A DNA stretch of 23,035 bases from a virus, in the IMG/VR virus record IMGVR_UViG_3300042731_002130, positions 1 through 23,035 of that record. One strand, given 5' to 3'. Below are positions 1 through 9,500 of the stretch, in pieces. Under the pieces are notes generated by a model that was not told the DNA's origin, did not search any database, and was given only the letters and a program-made list of their open reading frames with translations. The position numbers were made by a program, and so were the translations under genes. Positions within the stretch are counted from its first letter, which is position 1. Each line of letters begins with the position of its first letter.

Positions 1-211
1 TTTGCTTTTTTCTATGTACAAGGATTGTATTTGGCAACTGCAAGTTGTAGACGGGTCCGTCTATATTATAAGTCAACATTGTTTTATGGTCATCTACACC
101 AACTAGAACAAAAATCTTATTGAATAATATGTCGTGCTCCTCTAAAATTCTATCTACAACCTCATTTACCCCCTCATCTTGTAGGAAGGTGCAATAAAGT
201 TTATTGTTCAT
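1..211 (-). CDS. Unknown protein, 3'-truncated by window edge
   Basis: An ATG at 211-209 opens a frame that stays open for 70 codons to the window edge, so the C terminus is missing. The visible protein starts MNNKLYCTFLQDEGVNEVVD and continues with alternating hydrophobic and polar stretches (NKIFVLVGVDDHKT) that suggest a small alpha/beta fold. I see no catalytic motif, signal peptide or membrane helix. It lies 32 bases after the stop of the polymerase-like gene on the same strand, so it probably belongs to the same transcript. A 7-bp hairpin ends three bases before its ATG, which may control its translation. I do not recognise the family with confidence. The frame is supported by its length, its sensible composition and its colinearity with the neighbours. 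Confidence 0.7.
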   Translation of the reverse strand, partial: MNNKLYCTFLQDEGVNEVVDRILEEHDILFNKIFVLVGVDDHKTMLTYNIDGPVYNLQLPNTILVHRKKQ

Positions 212-214
212 TTT

Positions 215-236
215 TCTGGAATTGTGTTGTTCCAGA
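215..236 (-). promoter_or_regulatory. Hairpin just upstream of a start codon (possible translational operator)
   Basis: TCTGGAA (215-221) and TTCCAGA (230-236) form a perfect 7-bp stem with an 8-base loop. In the minus-strand RNA the hairpin ends three bases before the ATG at 211. It is followed by A residues rather than U residues, so it does not look like an intrinsic terminator. It fills most of the 32-base gap between the polymerase-like gene and the truncated gene. The placement resembles phage translational operators, but no binding protein can be inferred from sequence. Confidence 0.45.
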
Positions 237-243
237 ATAAATA

Positions 244-1569
244 TTAAATGTCTTTAAGAGAAGAGTATGTATATCCTTTTTTAAGTTTCACTGGAAAGTC
301 TGATGAAATCGTGTCTTTCAACCATTTAAGTGTGTCTTTCCCATCTTCGATCGCAAAATCTATTAGTATAGAATCATACACATATAACACAATTTTAGAT
401 TTTTTACCTTCTAAAAACCCAAATATCCTTGATAACATTGTAAAGTTATACTCCGTTTCAAACGCTTGAATATAATAATTAAATAACTTTTGAGGAGTCA
501 TATTTTTATAATTGTCTTTTAAAAGCTTGCGTCTCGCAATTACAGTTTTAACGTATCCTTGAGTATTATATTCTTGCCACAAAGCATTTATAAATTGTTG
601 TGCTTTATTAAAATACTCGTGTTTGAGGTATTTTTTATTTATACCGCCATACATTTGTTGGAAAGTAAGTTCTTTACTTCGCTTATACATTTCAGCGTCT
701 ATCTCTTCAGTATCAAAGTACATTTTTGCCATTTGCATATGAACTGATTCGTTTTTATCTAATTCACCTCCTGATAAACGCGCTATAATTCGTGGATGAT
801 AGCCCTCAAAATCCATTTCAATCAATAGATCGTTATCGGCTTCAAAACCGTCTCGTTCACCTGTGTCGTGCTTTAAAGCTGAGAAATTAACGCTATTAAA
901 GTTGTTTGTAGGGCGTCCTGTTGTTGTGCAAAAATTATACCATCCGTAAATCTTGTTTTCATTAATGCTAAACTTTTCATTTATGTCAAAGTGTTTATTG
1001 AATGTATCGTTAATTTTAAAACCCTCACTTACCATTTTTGCTAACGTGGGTGTAAGTATTTCGTTGTACCATTTATTTGATTCTTCACTATTATAATTAA
1101 GTATATATGGGTAAATCGCATTAAATTCCTCCCCCAACGCCTCGTAGTGCTTCGCAAGTGGAATAATTTTATTCACGTTATTTGCGCCGTATTTGCGCTC
1201 ATAAAATGTGTGAGTGCCCGTTTTAGGTAACCCCACTAATGGTTCATTTTTTAGTAAGTAGTATATGCTTTGTATATCCGTATAAGGAAGTGTAGGGATG
1301 TGTAGTAAAGCTTTTATTTTTTCTTTTACAAATATATTTGTATAAGATTGTAAATATTTTATGGGTAAATTAAGCCTAAATGCTTCTGGGTGATCTAAAT
1401 TAATAATAAATCCTTTTTCCTTACTAAATGAATAAATATAAAGAGCACACAACGATTGTAATTTTGGGTGTACCTCGTCGTTATTTGTAATAAATTGAAG
1501 GTAGCATTCGCTACCTTCATCACTAAAAAATCGTTCTAATTGGTCTTGTGTTTCTATGAGGTAGTACAT
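244..1569 (-). CDS. Short family-A DNA polymerase-like protein
   Basis: 441 aa. The C-terminal half carries the ordered landmarks of a family-A (Pol I type) palm and fingers. TTGRP at 216-220 matches the T-G-R strand that precedes motif A. Motif A is MDFEGYHPRIIARLS with D253 as the expected metal ligand. The O-helix-like motif B has K299, F303 and Y307-G308 in K-x3-F-x3-YG spacing. A helix with N364 and Q368 resembles NxxIQG. Motif C is VYDS with D399. Both catalytic aspartates are therefore present, but the usual motif-A glutamate (QIE) is H258 and motif C has S400 instead of E. Family-A enzymes with a proofreading domain are usually longer. The first ~110 residues hint at a reduced 3'-5' exonuclease fold without a DxE pair. 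The sequence TATATTTG lies just upstream and resembles a Bacteroidota -7 element. A replication-type gene is unexpected behind baseplate genes. The polymerase fold is likely; activity is uncertain. Confidence 0.75.
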   Translation of the reverse strand: MYYLIETQDQLERFFSDEGSECYLQFITNNDEVHPKLQSLCALYIYSFSKEKGFIINLDHPEAFRLNLPIKYLQSYTNIFVKEKIKALLHIPTLPYTDIQSIYYLLKNEPLVGLPKTGTHTFYERKYGANNVNKIIPLAKHYEALGEEFNAIYPYILNYNSEESNKWYNEILTPTLAKMVSEGFKINDTFNKHFDINEKFSINENKIYGWYNFCTTTGRPTNNFNSVNFSALKHDTGERDGFEADNDLLIEMDFEGYHPRIIARLSGGELDKNESVHMQMAKMYFDTEEIDAEMYKRSKELTFQQMYGGINKKYLKHEYFNKAQQFINALWQEYNTQGYVKTVIARRKLLKDNYKNMTPQKLFNYYIQAFETEYNFTMLSRIFGFLEGKKSKIVLYVYDSILIDFAIEDGKDTLKWLKDTISSDFPVKLKKGYTYSSLKDI

Positions 1570-1587
1570 ACCCCAAATATATGAAAA

Positions 1588-2145
1588 TTATTTTGCTTCT
1601 CCTAATATAAATTGAGATGCATCATTAAAAAAGAACCTTATACCTGGGTATGTTATTTCTAATTTAAGTACACTTTCATTGTTTACTTTACTATCAGTAA
1701 GGGACCATACAATACGACCCCCTAAGTAAAGTATATTATCTAATCTTCCTGCATTTAGTTGATTAAAACTTTCTTCACTAATTTCATAAAAACCAGATTT
1801 GCTGTTTTTTCTTTTACAAAAAAATCTAGTAAAATACCCCTTAGTATAATCATCTTGACCTGGAAAAACAGCTGTAGATGGTGGTGGTTGTCTGTTTAGT
1901 GCTTTCCTGTAGCGTTTAGGTCTTAAAGCATGATAAACTTGGGCATCAAATTTACGACTTAGATTACCGCTTCCTTGGTCTATTTTTTGTAGACGGTCCC
2001 CCAAGTTTCCTATGGATCTACCAGCATAGTAATTGGTTCCGGTTTTTATATAATCCCCTATATACTCTGTTTTGGTTTTAGGGTTATATAGTTCTTTACC
2101 ATTAGTGTAAAGTATTTCGTATCTATTTTTAGGTATAAAAGCCAT
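1588..2145 (-). CDS. Conserved-looking phage protein, probably virion or baseplate associated
   Basis: 185 aa, starting MAFIPKNRYEILYTNGKE. Its ATG overlaps the stop of the 989-aa hub gene by one base (TAATG), so translation is probably coupled and the product is probably needed with the baseplate. The protein is rich in Tyr, Arg and Lys (YHALRPKRYRKALNR near 70-84; GYFTRFFCKRKNSKSGFYEI near 104-123) and ends in beta-strand-like hydrophobic stretches. There is no signal peptide, membrane helix or recognisable enzyme motif. Similar small proteins with an N-terminal 'YxILYTNG' segment occur beside baseplate genes in marine myoviruses as far as I recall, without an assigned function. Its role as a structural or assembly protein is inferred from context only. 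Confidence 0.75.
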   Translation of the reverse strand: MAFIPKNRYEILYTNGKELYNPKTKTEYIGDYIKTGTNYYAGRSIGNLGDRLQKIDQGSGNLSRKFDAQVYHALRPKRYRKALNRQPPPSTAVFPGQDDYTKGYFTRFFCKRKNSKSGFYEISEESFNQLNAGRLDNILYLGGRIVWSLTDSKVNNESVLKLEITYPGIRFFFNDASQFILGEAK

Positions 2146-5114
2146 TATTGGTTATTTAAGTTGGATACTCTTTCGGTTGCTCCTTCGTCTGTTGTTTGAA
2201 TAACGTCTACCCTAACCCAAAATTCTTCTCCTTCATTTACATTAACAAAATCTAAACGAGATTCATCTACGGCAACTTCCTCTAATGCTTCACTTGCTCT
2301 AAATTTATACCATAAAGCTACATCGTCTTCTCTTTCTTGGATAAACTGTTCAGTAACAGTTCCTAGTAATAAACCTCTATTACCCGCAGGTACTATTGCT
2401 ACTACGTTGTCATCAAAATCATACCAACCCACATCATTATCTACTTCTTGGCTAGTTCTAATGTTAGTAGGATCACCATTAATTTTTAAATAAATTTGAT
2501 CTCCTACCCCAATATTATCTATATCATCTGGAATAAAGGTTTGTTCATCACTTATTTCAACCCCCTCATTTCCTCTTAATTCATCATTAACATATACTCC
2601 TGTTCTTTCATCAAAATCATTATTATCAGGTCTTTCTTTGCCAAAGTTTTTACCAGGTAATAATATCATTTTACCACTTATATCAGTAGTCCAATCTTGC
2701 CCTGCTGTGATTTTTTGACTTTCCCCAAATGTTACAAACCCGACTTCTGCTCTACCTTTAAGAGATTGGGTACTTTCCCCTTTTCTATAAGCACGAGGTA
2801 ATCTAGATTCATCTATTTTAAAAACATTCCCTATAACAATACCAGCTATACCATCAAAAGTCATACTAAATTCTAAGGGTATAACAGTAGATGTATTAAC
2901 TTCTCTATCTCTAAGATTAGTTTCTTGCATGATTACTGTTTGGAGGCGTTTTAGAGTTGTAGTTAAGTCATCTATTTTGTCCCCCGAATCTTCAATATCA
3001 TAGTTTTCATAACCATTTATAATTTGAAAATAGGTTGCTTTAAGTTTTTTATATTGTCGATTTAATTTTTGGCGTTCTTTAATTAGTTTTCCTAAAGGGC
3101 TATCAGCTGCCTCTGTAGATTCTTCAGCAAATACTCTAGCTTCATCTGTTTTTTGAAATAACCTATTTCTAATAGCTCTATTAAAAGCATTAAAAGATAC
3201 GTCTTCTAAATCCTGAGGATTACCAGGGTCTTGAGCGTGTACCGCTATTGTTGATTTTAAAGCATCTGGTACTTTAGCCTCTAAATTATATGACCTAACA
3301 ATACTATCACTAGCTTGAACAGGAACAGTATAAATATTATCTATACCAGCTACATCAGTATTATCTACAGGTAAATCCATTATGTAAATTTGATTAGGAT
3401 ATTCATCATCAATTTTCATAATAAAATTATGCATAGGACAAACAGCATTTATGTCGTCCCAAAGTTTTTTGATAAAACTACCTAAATCAGCTTCATCTTT
3501 ATCTCTAATAGTAGCATCGTATACTTTTAATAGATGTCTAATATTAATAAAAATACCACCTATTGGGGTTTGCACATCCCCTGTAGGGGGGAGTATTGTA
3601 GTAGTAGTAGTTCCCCCAGAAGCGCCATCTCTCCAAAGCCTTCTCCAACTTCTACCTGCCATTCTCCAGCCTGATTCAAATACGTCTTGTACAGCTTCAC
3701 CAAAAGATTCAGCAGTGTCTCCTAAATCTTCATCTAAAAATGTGTGTGGTAATATACAAACTGTAGGGTCGCAACTAATATCTAATCTAGATTTATTGTC
3801 GGGGCCTTTATAATTAACGTATTGGAGTGCTTCGGTTCTAACATCACTATCTCCTACATTTACTAATCTAGATGTAACTATTTCTGTGGTTGATTCTCCT
3901 TCAGGTATATTTGGGACTTTAGGTATAGCAAATTCATTTATTAAAAATACTAATAATTCCCATTTAATATAAGAAGTATTTATAAAAGCATTAAGAGCGG
4001 CTGATTCTACATCTGAATCTTTTTTTAAAATATAATTAGCTAAAGCAGTATCTTCTGCATTACTATCTGTAGGATCTTCAACAGATAGAAATTCTTTAGA
4101 AATATAATCTATAAAGGCTTCAGTAATTTCACTTGAATTATCTACATCATTAAATAAGCCTTCTTTTTCTACTTTAGAGGTATCTATGTCTTCAGCATAT
4201 TTTAAAAGAAGAAGTATAATAGCCTTTATAGCATCTGGGTTTTTAATTTCTTCATCAGTTTCATCAAAAACAAATTCTGCGGTTAAATCAGGTACACCTG
4301 GAATTTTAAAAGGAACTATTTTTAAGCTATTAAGTGTTTCACCCATAGATGTTAATTCAGCATAACAGTCAAATCCTCCATCTTCCCTTGCTTGAAACCC
4401 AAAATTAGAAATAAATCCTAAAAAAGCATCAGCATTACCATCTGATTGGGATCTTAATTTATAAATAGCTTGATATATAGAAGCTTGATCTATATTATCA
4501 TTAAATAAGCTTTTACCGTTACGGCTTAATATATTTTCTAGACTTAAATTTTGTGGGGTGATTTCTCCTTCATTGTTTATATAAGGATCCCACCCCCATT
4601 CTACTACTATAGGGTAACCTGGTCTTAAGTATAATAATTCTAATACTTCTAACTGTCTAAGATTATGTACTACTATGTTTAATTTGGCTCTTCTTAATGA
4701 ACCATAAGCAGATTTAGTTTCTACTTCTAATGAAGTAATACCAGGCATAGGGACTTGACCATAACCATCTACATTATCTTCACCATCTGAAGCTAATAAA
4801 GGATTACCATATGCTGAGTTAAAATCTCCTAATCCTCCATATAAATTATCTCCATTACTTACTCCACCTTGTAATACAAAACTTTTAGATAATTGGTTAC
4901 CATTTAATTGGGTAAATTGTCTATCACCTAATTCTAATCCTATATCCTGGGCATAATCAACTAAAGAAGTAGCCCTAATAACACATTGTTTGTTTGAGTT
5001 CCATACTAAAGCTTGATTAGATTTTGTATCTCCAAATCCTTGTGATTGTAATCTTTGTCTAGTCTTTAATTGTTTTCTAACAAACCCCCTAAAGGTTTCT
5101 TTAAAAATACTCAT
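2145..5114 (-). CDS. Large baseplate hub-type structural protein
   Basis: 989 aa. The N-terminal part (about 122-265) contains MPGITSLEVETKSAYGSLRR and LELLYLRPGYPIVVEWGW, a pattern I associate with large baseplate proteins of marine myoviruses. A central part (about 520-570) contains INIRHLLKVYDATI and LWDDINAVCPMHNF. Residues about 672-735 look coiled-coil. Residues 745-815 (FDGIAGIVIGNVFKI, then ITAGQDWTTDISGKM) resemble the end of tail hub proteins of the gp27/gpD type, where a 'GQ-W-T' strand closes the hub domain. A Thr-rich linker lies at 502-506. The last ~120 residues are acidic and beta-rich, with a W-Y-K / W-V-R pattern recalling a bacterial SH3 fold. The start overlaps the previous gene by ATGA. 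Following a LysM wedge gene and the tape measure supports a baseplate role; the exact hub equivalence is inference. Confidence 0.75.
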   Translation of the reverse strand: MSIFKETFRGFVRKQLKTRQRLQSQGFGDTKSNQALVWNSNKQCVIRATSLVDYAQDIGLELGDRQFTQLNGNQLSKSFVLQGGVSNGDNLYGGLGDFNSAYGNPLLASDGEDNVDGYGQVPMPGITSLEVETKSAYGSLRRAKLNIVVHNLRQLEVLELLYLRPGYPIVVEWGWDPYINNEGEITPQNLSLENILSRNGKSLFNDNIDQASIYQAIYKLRSQSDGNADAFLGFISNFGFQAREDGGFDCYAELTSMGETLNSLKIVPFKIPGVPDLTAEFVFDETDEEIKNPDAIKAIILLLLKYAEDIDTSKVEKEGLFNDVDNSSEITEAFIDYISKEFLSVEDPTDSNAEDTALANYILKKDSDVESAALNAFINTSYIKWELLVFLINEFAIPKVPNIPEGESTTEIVTSRLVNVGDSDVRTEALQYVNYKGPDNKSRLDISCDPTVCILPHTFLDEDLGDTAESFGEAVQDVFESGWRMAGRSWRRLWRDGASGGTTTTTILPPTGDVQTPIGGIFINIRHLLKVYDATIRDKDEADLGSFIKKLWDDINAVCPMHNFIMKIDDEYPNQIYIMDLPVDNTDVAGIDNIYTVPVQASDSIVRSYNLEAKVPDALKSTIAVHAQDPGNPQDLEDVSFNAFNRAIRNRLFQKTDEARVFAEESTEAADSPLGKLIKERQKLNRQYKKLKATYFQIINGYENYDIEDSGDKIDDLTTTLKRLQTVIMQETNLRDREVNTSTVIPLEFSMTFDGIAGIVIGNVFKIDESRLPRAYRKGESTQSLKGRAEVGFVTFGESQKITAGQDWTTDISGKMILLPGKNFGKERPDNNDFDERTGVYVNDELRGNEGVEISDEQTFIPDDIDNIGVGDQIYLKINGDPTNIRTSQEVDNDVGWYDFDDNVVAIVPAGNRGLLLGTVTEQFIQEREDDVALWYKFRASEALEEVAVDESRLDFVNVNEGEEFWVRVDVIQTTDEGATERVSNLNNQ

Positions 5115-5419
5115 CTATTAGAGTTTAATCTATTAAAAGCGTTAATAACAGGTTCGGGATCTAAGGGTATTCTAATTTGCATTCCTGGTTTACAAAAATA
5201 ACTATCCCTGCGTAATTTACCAGGATTTGAAGCTATTATAACCCACCATAAAGAAGGATCTTTATAAAATTGATGAGCTAATATATCTACCCTATCTCCA
5301 TATTCTGTTTCAACATAAATATCGTTTAGTGATTCTGGTACATTAGGATAAATCGTACTGCCATAGTATCTAGTTCCCAAACTGTTTTTAAATTGTTTTA
5401 TGCTTTTATATCTATTCAT
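5111..5419 (-). CDS. LysM-like baseplate wedge protein (gp53-like)
   Basis: 102 aa from the ATG at 5419 (MNRYKSIKQFKNSLGTRYYG). A longer in-frame start at 5482 exists but would overlap the preceding gene by 62 bases. The 5419 start follows that gene's TAA by a single base, so I prefer it. The core YVETEYGDRVDILAHQFYKD followed by PSLWWVIIASNPG is the LysM-type pattern of phage baseplate and tail proteins: a repeat that must cope with 'low residence' bound to a W-W-x-I-A-x-x-N helix. It ends in PGMQIRIPLDP, the usual 'pG..l.iP' closing strand. T4 gp53 is a LysM-containing wedge subunit of about 200 aa, so this one is shorter. The stop overlaps the hub gene start (ATGA). It probably helps join wedges to the hub. 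Confidence 0.75.
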   Translation of the reverse strand: MNRYKSIKQFKNSLGTRYYGSTIYPNVPESLNDIYVETEYGDRVDILAHQFYKDPSLWWVIIASNPGKLRRDSYFCKPGMQIRIPLDPEPVINAFNRLNSNR

Positions 5420-5420
5420 A

Positions 5421-6542
5421 TTAAGGTATATCGAAAGGGCTGCCCGCTCCACCACCCCCAAAGCTACCCCCAGCAAACCCACCGTTACCTGTACCCGTAG
5501 AACTATTCATAGAAAAGTTAGGGTAAAATTGGGGTTCTTGGGGCATTGCTACTCTAGTATTATCGGGTTCTAATATAATAGGGGGTATAGCTATAGGTTC
5601 GGTTTCAGGGTTAGGTGTATCATAAATTTGGGGTGGAGCATCAACTATAGGTTCTTCTACGGATCCTTGTTTTACGTTTTCTATACCAGGTAGTATAAAG
5701 GGTGCTTTACTAACATCAAACTCTCTATTTTCAGGTGCAAAGTCATGAATTGGTTGGAATTGACAACTTACATCTAAAACATGAGGATGTTGAGTTACAC
5801 CAGGTTCTAATTTTATTTCCCATGGATAAGCTTTAGACCATTTTAGATTTATTCCTGTAAAGAAACCAGGAATGTCATTTACCCACTCTCCTATAGTGAT
5901 TCTATTAAACTTACCGCGCATTCTTCTTTTATTGCCTGAGTATTCAGGAGCGGTTTGTGCTACTAAGTAGTTAAGTTTTTGGTAAAGAGGAATAATTTCT
6001 TGTCTTGATTGTGCAGCTATTTTAAAATTAAAATTAATTTTTCTGTCAAATTCATTGTAAGTCCAAAATTTCTCAGCTCTACCATTATATTTGTATGAAT
6101 TCCACCCCCCAGTATAATCGTCACCTAAATCTTCTAATAAAGCCCTAAATAGTAGTACTCTTGTATCTTCGGGGTCAATGGGGTTAATCACGGAAATTTT
6201 AAATTTAATTAAATCTTTATATTCAAACCCGTCATAGTTTAATTCCCCTTTAGCACCTGGTTCTATAATAGGGAAAAGATTTATAGAATCTTGAGCTGGC
6301 TTATTACGTAAAGTGTAATCTATATTTCCTTCTCCACTTATATCTACGTTTCCTGCTTGAGATATACCAATACGGTTATTAATATGTTGGTTAGGGGTAG
6401 AAAAATTTTTTGTATTACTATCAGCAAGTGTTTCATAGCTAACTTTATCCCCTAGCCCATCATACTTTTCATGGATAGCATGGTTTGAACTACGTACTTT
6501 ATTCCTAAAGTCTTCTTCGTTATATTTTTTTAAAAGTCCCAT
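5421..6542 (-). CDS. Tail-tube initiator / baseplate structural protein candidate
   Basis: 373 aa, starting MGLLKKYNEEDFRNKV. The ATG overlaps the tape-measure stop by one base (TAATG). The N-terminal ~80 residues are polar and probably extended. The middle (about 105-275) is a mixed beta region (FKISVINPIDPEDTRVLLFR; YNEFDRKINFNFKIAAQSR; WSKAYPWEIKLEPGV; DVSCQFQPIHDF) that resembles tube-like proteins linking tube and baseplate. The C terminus is Pro- and Gly-rich and ends in a Gly-rich low-complexity tail (GGSFGGGGAGSPF). Genes between tape measure and hub in contractile tails commonly encode the tube initiator (T4 gp48/gp54 role), so I propose that role. I do not see a decisive family motif, so the structural assignment is firmer than the specific one. 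Confidence 0.65.
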   Translation of the reverse strand: MGLLKKYNEEDFRNKVRSSNHAIHEKYDGLGDKVSYETLADSNTKNFSTPNQHINNRIGISQAGNVDISGEGNIDYTLRNKPAQDSINLFPIIEPGAKGELNYDGFEYKDLIKFKISVINPIDPEDTRVLLFRALLEDLGDDYTGGWNSYKYNGRAEKFWTYNEFDRKINFNFKIAAQSRQEIIPLYQKLNYLVAQTAPEYSGNKRRMRGKFNRITIGEWVNDIPGFFTGINLKWSKAYPWEIKLEPGVTQHPHVLDVSCQFQPIHDFAPENREFDVSKAPFILPGIENVKQGSVEEPIVDAPPQIYDTPNPETEPIAIPPIILEPDNTRVAMPQEPQFYPNFSMNSSTGTGNGGFAGGSFGGGGAGSPFDIP

Positions 6543-9500
6543 TAAGCAAAGTTATCTGAAGGTAATCTTCTTATAGTATTAATATCTCCTTTTTGACCTG
6601 AAGCATTAAAGTTATCATTAACGACTTTAACTTTACCTTGTCCTTCTTTTAATGCTGCTACCATAGGTGGTACTAAAGCATTTACAGTAGCGGTAACAGT
6701 TTCAGCAATTAATGGCTGTAGGTTGTCAATAAATACCTGAGAACTGTCGTTTTCTTTATTTTCGTCAGGTGTTGTTTGTGGGGCTTCTATAGAAGCATCA
6801 GTTTCTGGAGATTTGGCTCTGAATAGATTAACTTTTTCTTCTTTAAGTCCGGGACCTCCAGTAACTGATATCTCAGCACCTAAGATTTTTTCACCTATTT
6901 CTTTAGATTCTATAAATCCAGTAAAATCAGTGATTTTACTACTTGCAACTACAAGTGCATTTACTATTTCAAGAGATTTATCCGAAAATAATTCTGTTTT
7001 TATATCTTGTTGCCCATCCCTCATATCGACTAATGCTGCTTGGGCTTTCATAATATCTAATGTATCTAAATTTGTAGAGCGATTTTTCTTTTCGAATTCT
7101 AATTCACCTATAGCAGTATTAATTTGGTCTGTAGTAAGGGTTAATACACGTTCTAATGTAGATACATTAGTGGTTTCTGGTTCTGGTGTTGCAACGGAAA
7201 TACCTGGTACTATTTCTGTAGGGGGTTCTAAATTAACAGGTGTAACTTCTGTTATAGCAGTACCTGGGGCTAATTGAGTAGGAGAAGTAGTTGTAGGTAA
7301 TATATTAGCAGTAACTGTGGTTAATTTTTCTAAATTAGTAGCAGCATTAGAAGTTGCTGTAGAAAGATTTTCAGTATTTATAGTTAGTGTTTCTTGTGTT
7401 GTTGTAGGAGAATCAGCAGTATTAACAGTATTTATGTTGATGTTGCCTTCAAAATTAGATAGTGTTTCTAGTGCTGATGCGTCTATTGTGTTTAAAGAGG
7501 TGGCTAATAAAGCAATACTAGTTGCCATCCCTTTTATAGCAGTGTTAGCTAAATCTAATTTAGGGGCCATTTCTGCTATAGGTCCTAAGGCTTTACCTAA
7601 AATAAGTAACCCAACTGATGCTATAGCAATTGGTCCTATAGAAGCTCCAAAGAATGTTAATCCTAAAGCTAATATAGGTAAGGCTTGCCCTAATCCTAAT
7701 AATTGACTAGGGTCTAATTCTTTAATAGCATCATTAAAGGTTTGAATTCCTGGAGAAGCTATTGCTAATATTTTACTAATAGGGATTAAAGCAAAACTTA
7801 ATGCTGTTAATGCGGCTGCCCCTATTATAATTGCTGGTCCTACTAATGATAAACCGGCAGCAGTAGCTCCTAATATACCTAAAGCTGCTGCAAATCCTAA
7901 CATAGCTGTTGGATCTAGTCCTTCAAGCATACTAAAGGCGGCTGCTGCTGGGATAATTGCTAATCCTACAGCTGCTATACCCACTGCTCCTGCTAACATA
8001 AATGGGGCTATATTGCCTAATAAGGCAGCAACCCCACCTAATAATGTTAAAGCACCTACAAATCCTAACATAGCCCCCACATCGATTCCTTCTAATAAAC
8101 TAAATGCTAATGCTGCAGGTATAATAGCAGCACCGACGGCAGCTAATCCTAAAGCACCCATTAACACCTGAGGTAATAGATTACCAAGTAATGCAGCTGC
8201 ACCTCCTAATACTCCTAATGCTATACTAAAACCTATCATAGAACTAACATCTACACCTTTAAGTAAACTAAAGGCAGCAGCTGCAGCAGCTATAGGAACT
8301 GATAAAGCAGTTAATGCTAAAGATCCTTTAAGCATGCGGACTAAATTATCACCAAAGAAACCAATACCTCTACCTACTGCTTTAAGCCCTTTTTCAGCTA
8401 AGTTACCAACAGCACCTATTATAGCAATACCAGGTGATGCAATTGCAAGAGCTAATATACCAGGAGCTACTGCTAATAATCCTAATCCACCAAGTAAAGT
8501 TTCACCCTTACTAAACTCAGCTACTCCTTCTGATATACTTGCCATAGATTCTTTTATGGCTTCTGAATTGAGGCCCTCTATATTTTTTAGCCCTAATGAG
8601 CTAGCTCCTAATAGCAACAAGCCAGGTGCAGCTAATGTTAATCCTATAGCACCACCTACTACTGTCATAGAAGCAAATTCACCTACACCATCAGCTAAAC
8701 TGCTCATGGCTTCCTTAGTAGTTTCGGCTCCTATTCCTGCTAAGTTTTTAAGTCCTCCTACAGACATTGAAAGTAAAACTAAACCAGGGGATGCTAATAT
8801 TAATCCCATTGAACCTAAAACTACTCTTACGGTGCCAAATTTTTCAACTCCTTCAGCTATGCCTTTCATAGCTTCTTGAAGAGCTTCACCTTTAACTTCT
8901 CCTAATTTGTTTAAACCATCAGCAGCTTTACTTAAAATAAATAAACCAGGAGATGCAATTGTTAATGCTAAAGCACCCTTTACAACTTCCATACTAGCAA
9001 AAGATTTAAGGCCTTCAGCTATGTTTTTCATTTTTTCTTTAAGCATAGAACCATCATCGGCTACTACTGGGATATCAGCAATATCATCTGTTCCCTCAGC
9101 TAAATTAGGAACAGGTGAAGGTATAAGTTCAGTACCTGGCTTAAATACACCTGCAGCATTAGCTGTTTCTTCGCTTACTAATCTACCAGTAGTCATATCA
9201 CGGAATCTACCTCCGCCAGCCATTCTTGGATCGAATTCTATGCCAGCGGCTTGGTCTTGCACACCTGTAAATCCTGATTTGATTTTATCAAATACTCCCT
9301 TAATTCCTTCACCACCGCTACTAAGACCACTTACTAAATTTTTACCTAAATCCCCTGCTTTAGAAACTAATCCCCCTATCCCTTTTCCTAAATCTCCTAT
9401 TTTAGTTACTATACCCCCTACAGAAGCAGATATACCAGAGAAATTAAGGGCAACAAGACCAGCTGCTATAACTTTTAATATATTAGGTACTTTAGTTAAG

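Noticed and set aside
3595-3612. GTA triplet run as a microsatellite
   Set aside because: It encodes a short Thr run in a linker of the hub protein and is too short to call a repeat element.
5420-5482. Longer start for the LysM-like gene at 5482
   Set aside because: It would overlap the preceding gene by 62 bases and adds a segment that is just the other frame of its Gly-rich end; the start at 5419 abuts the stop.
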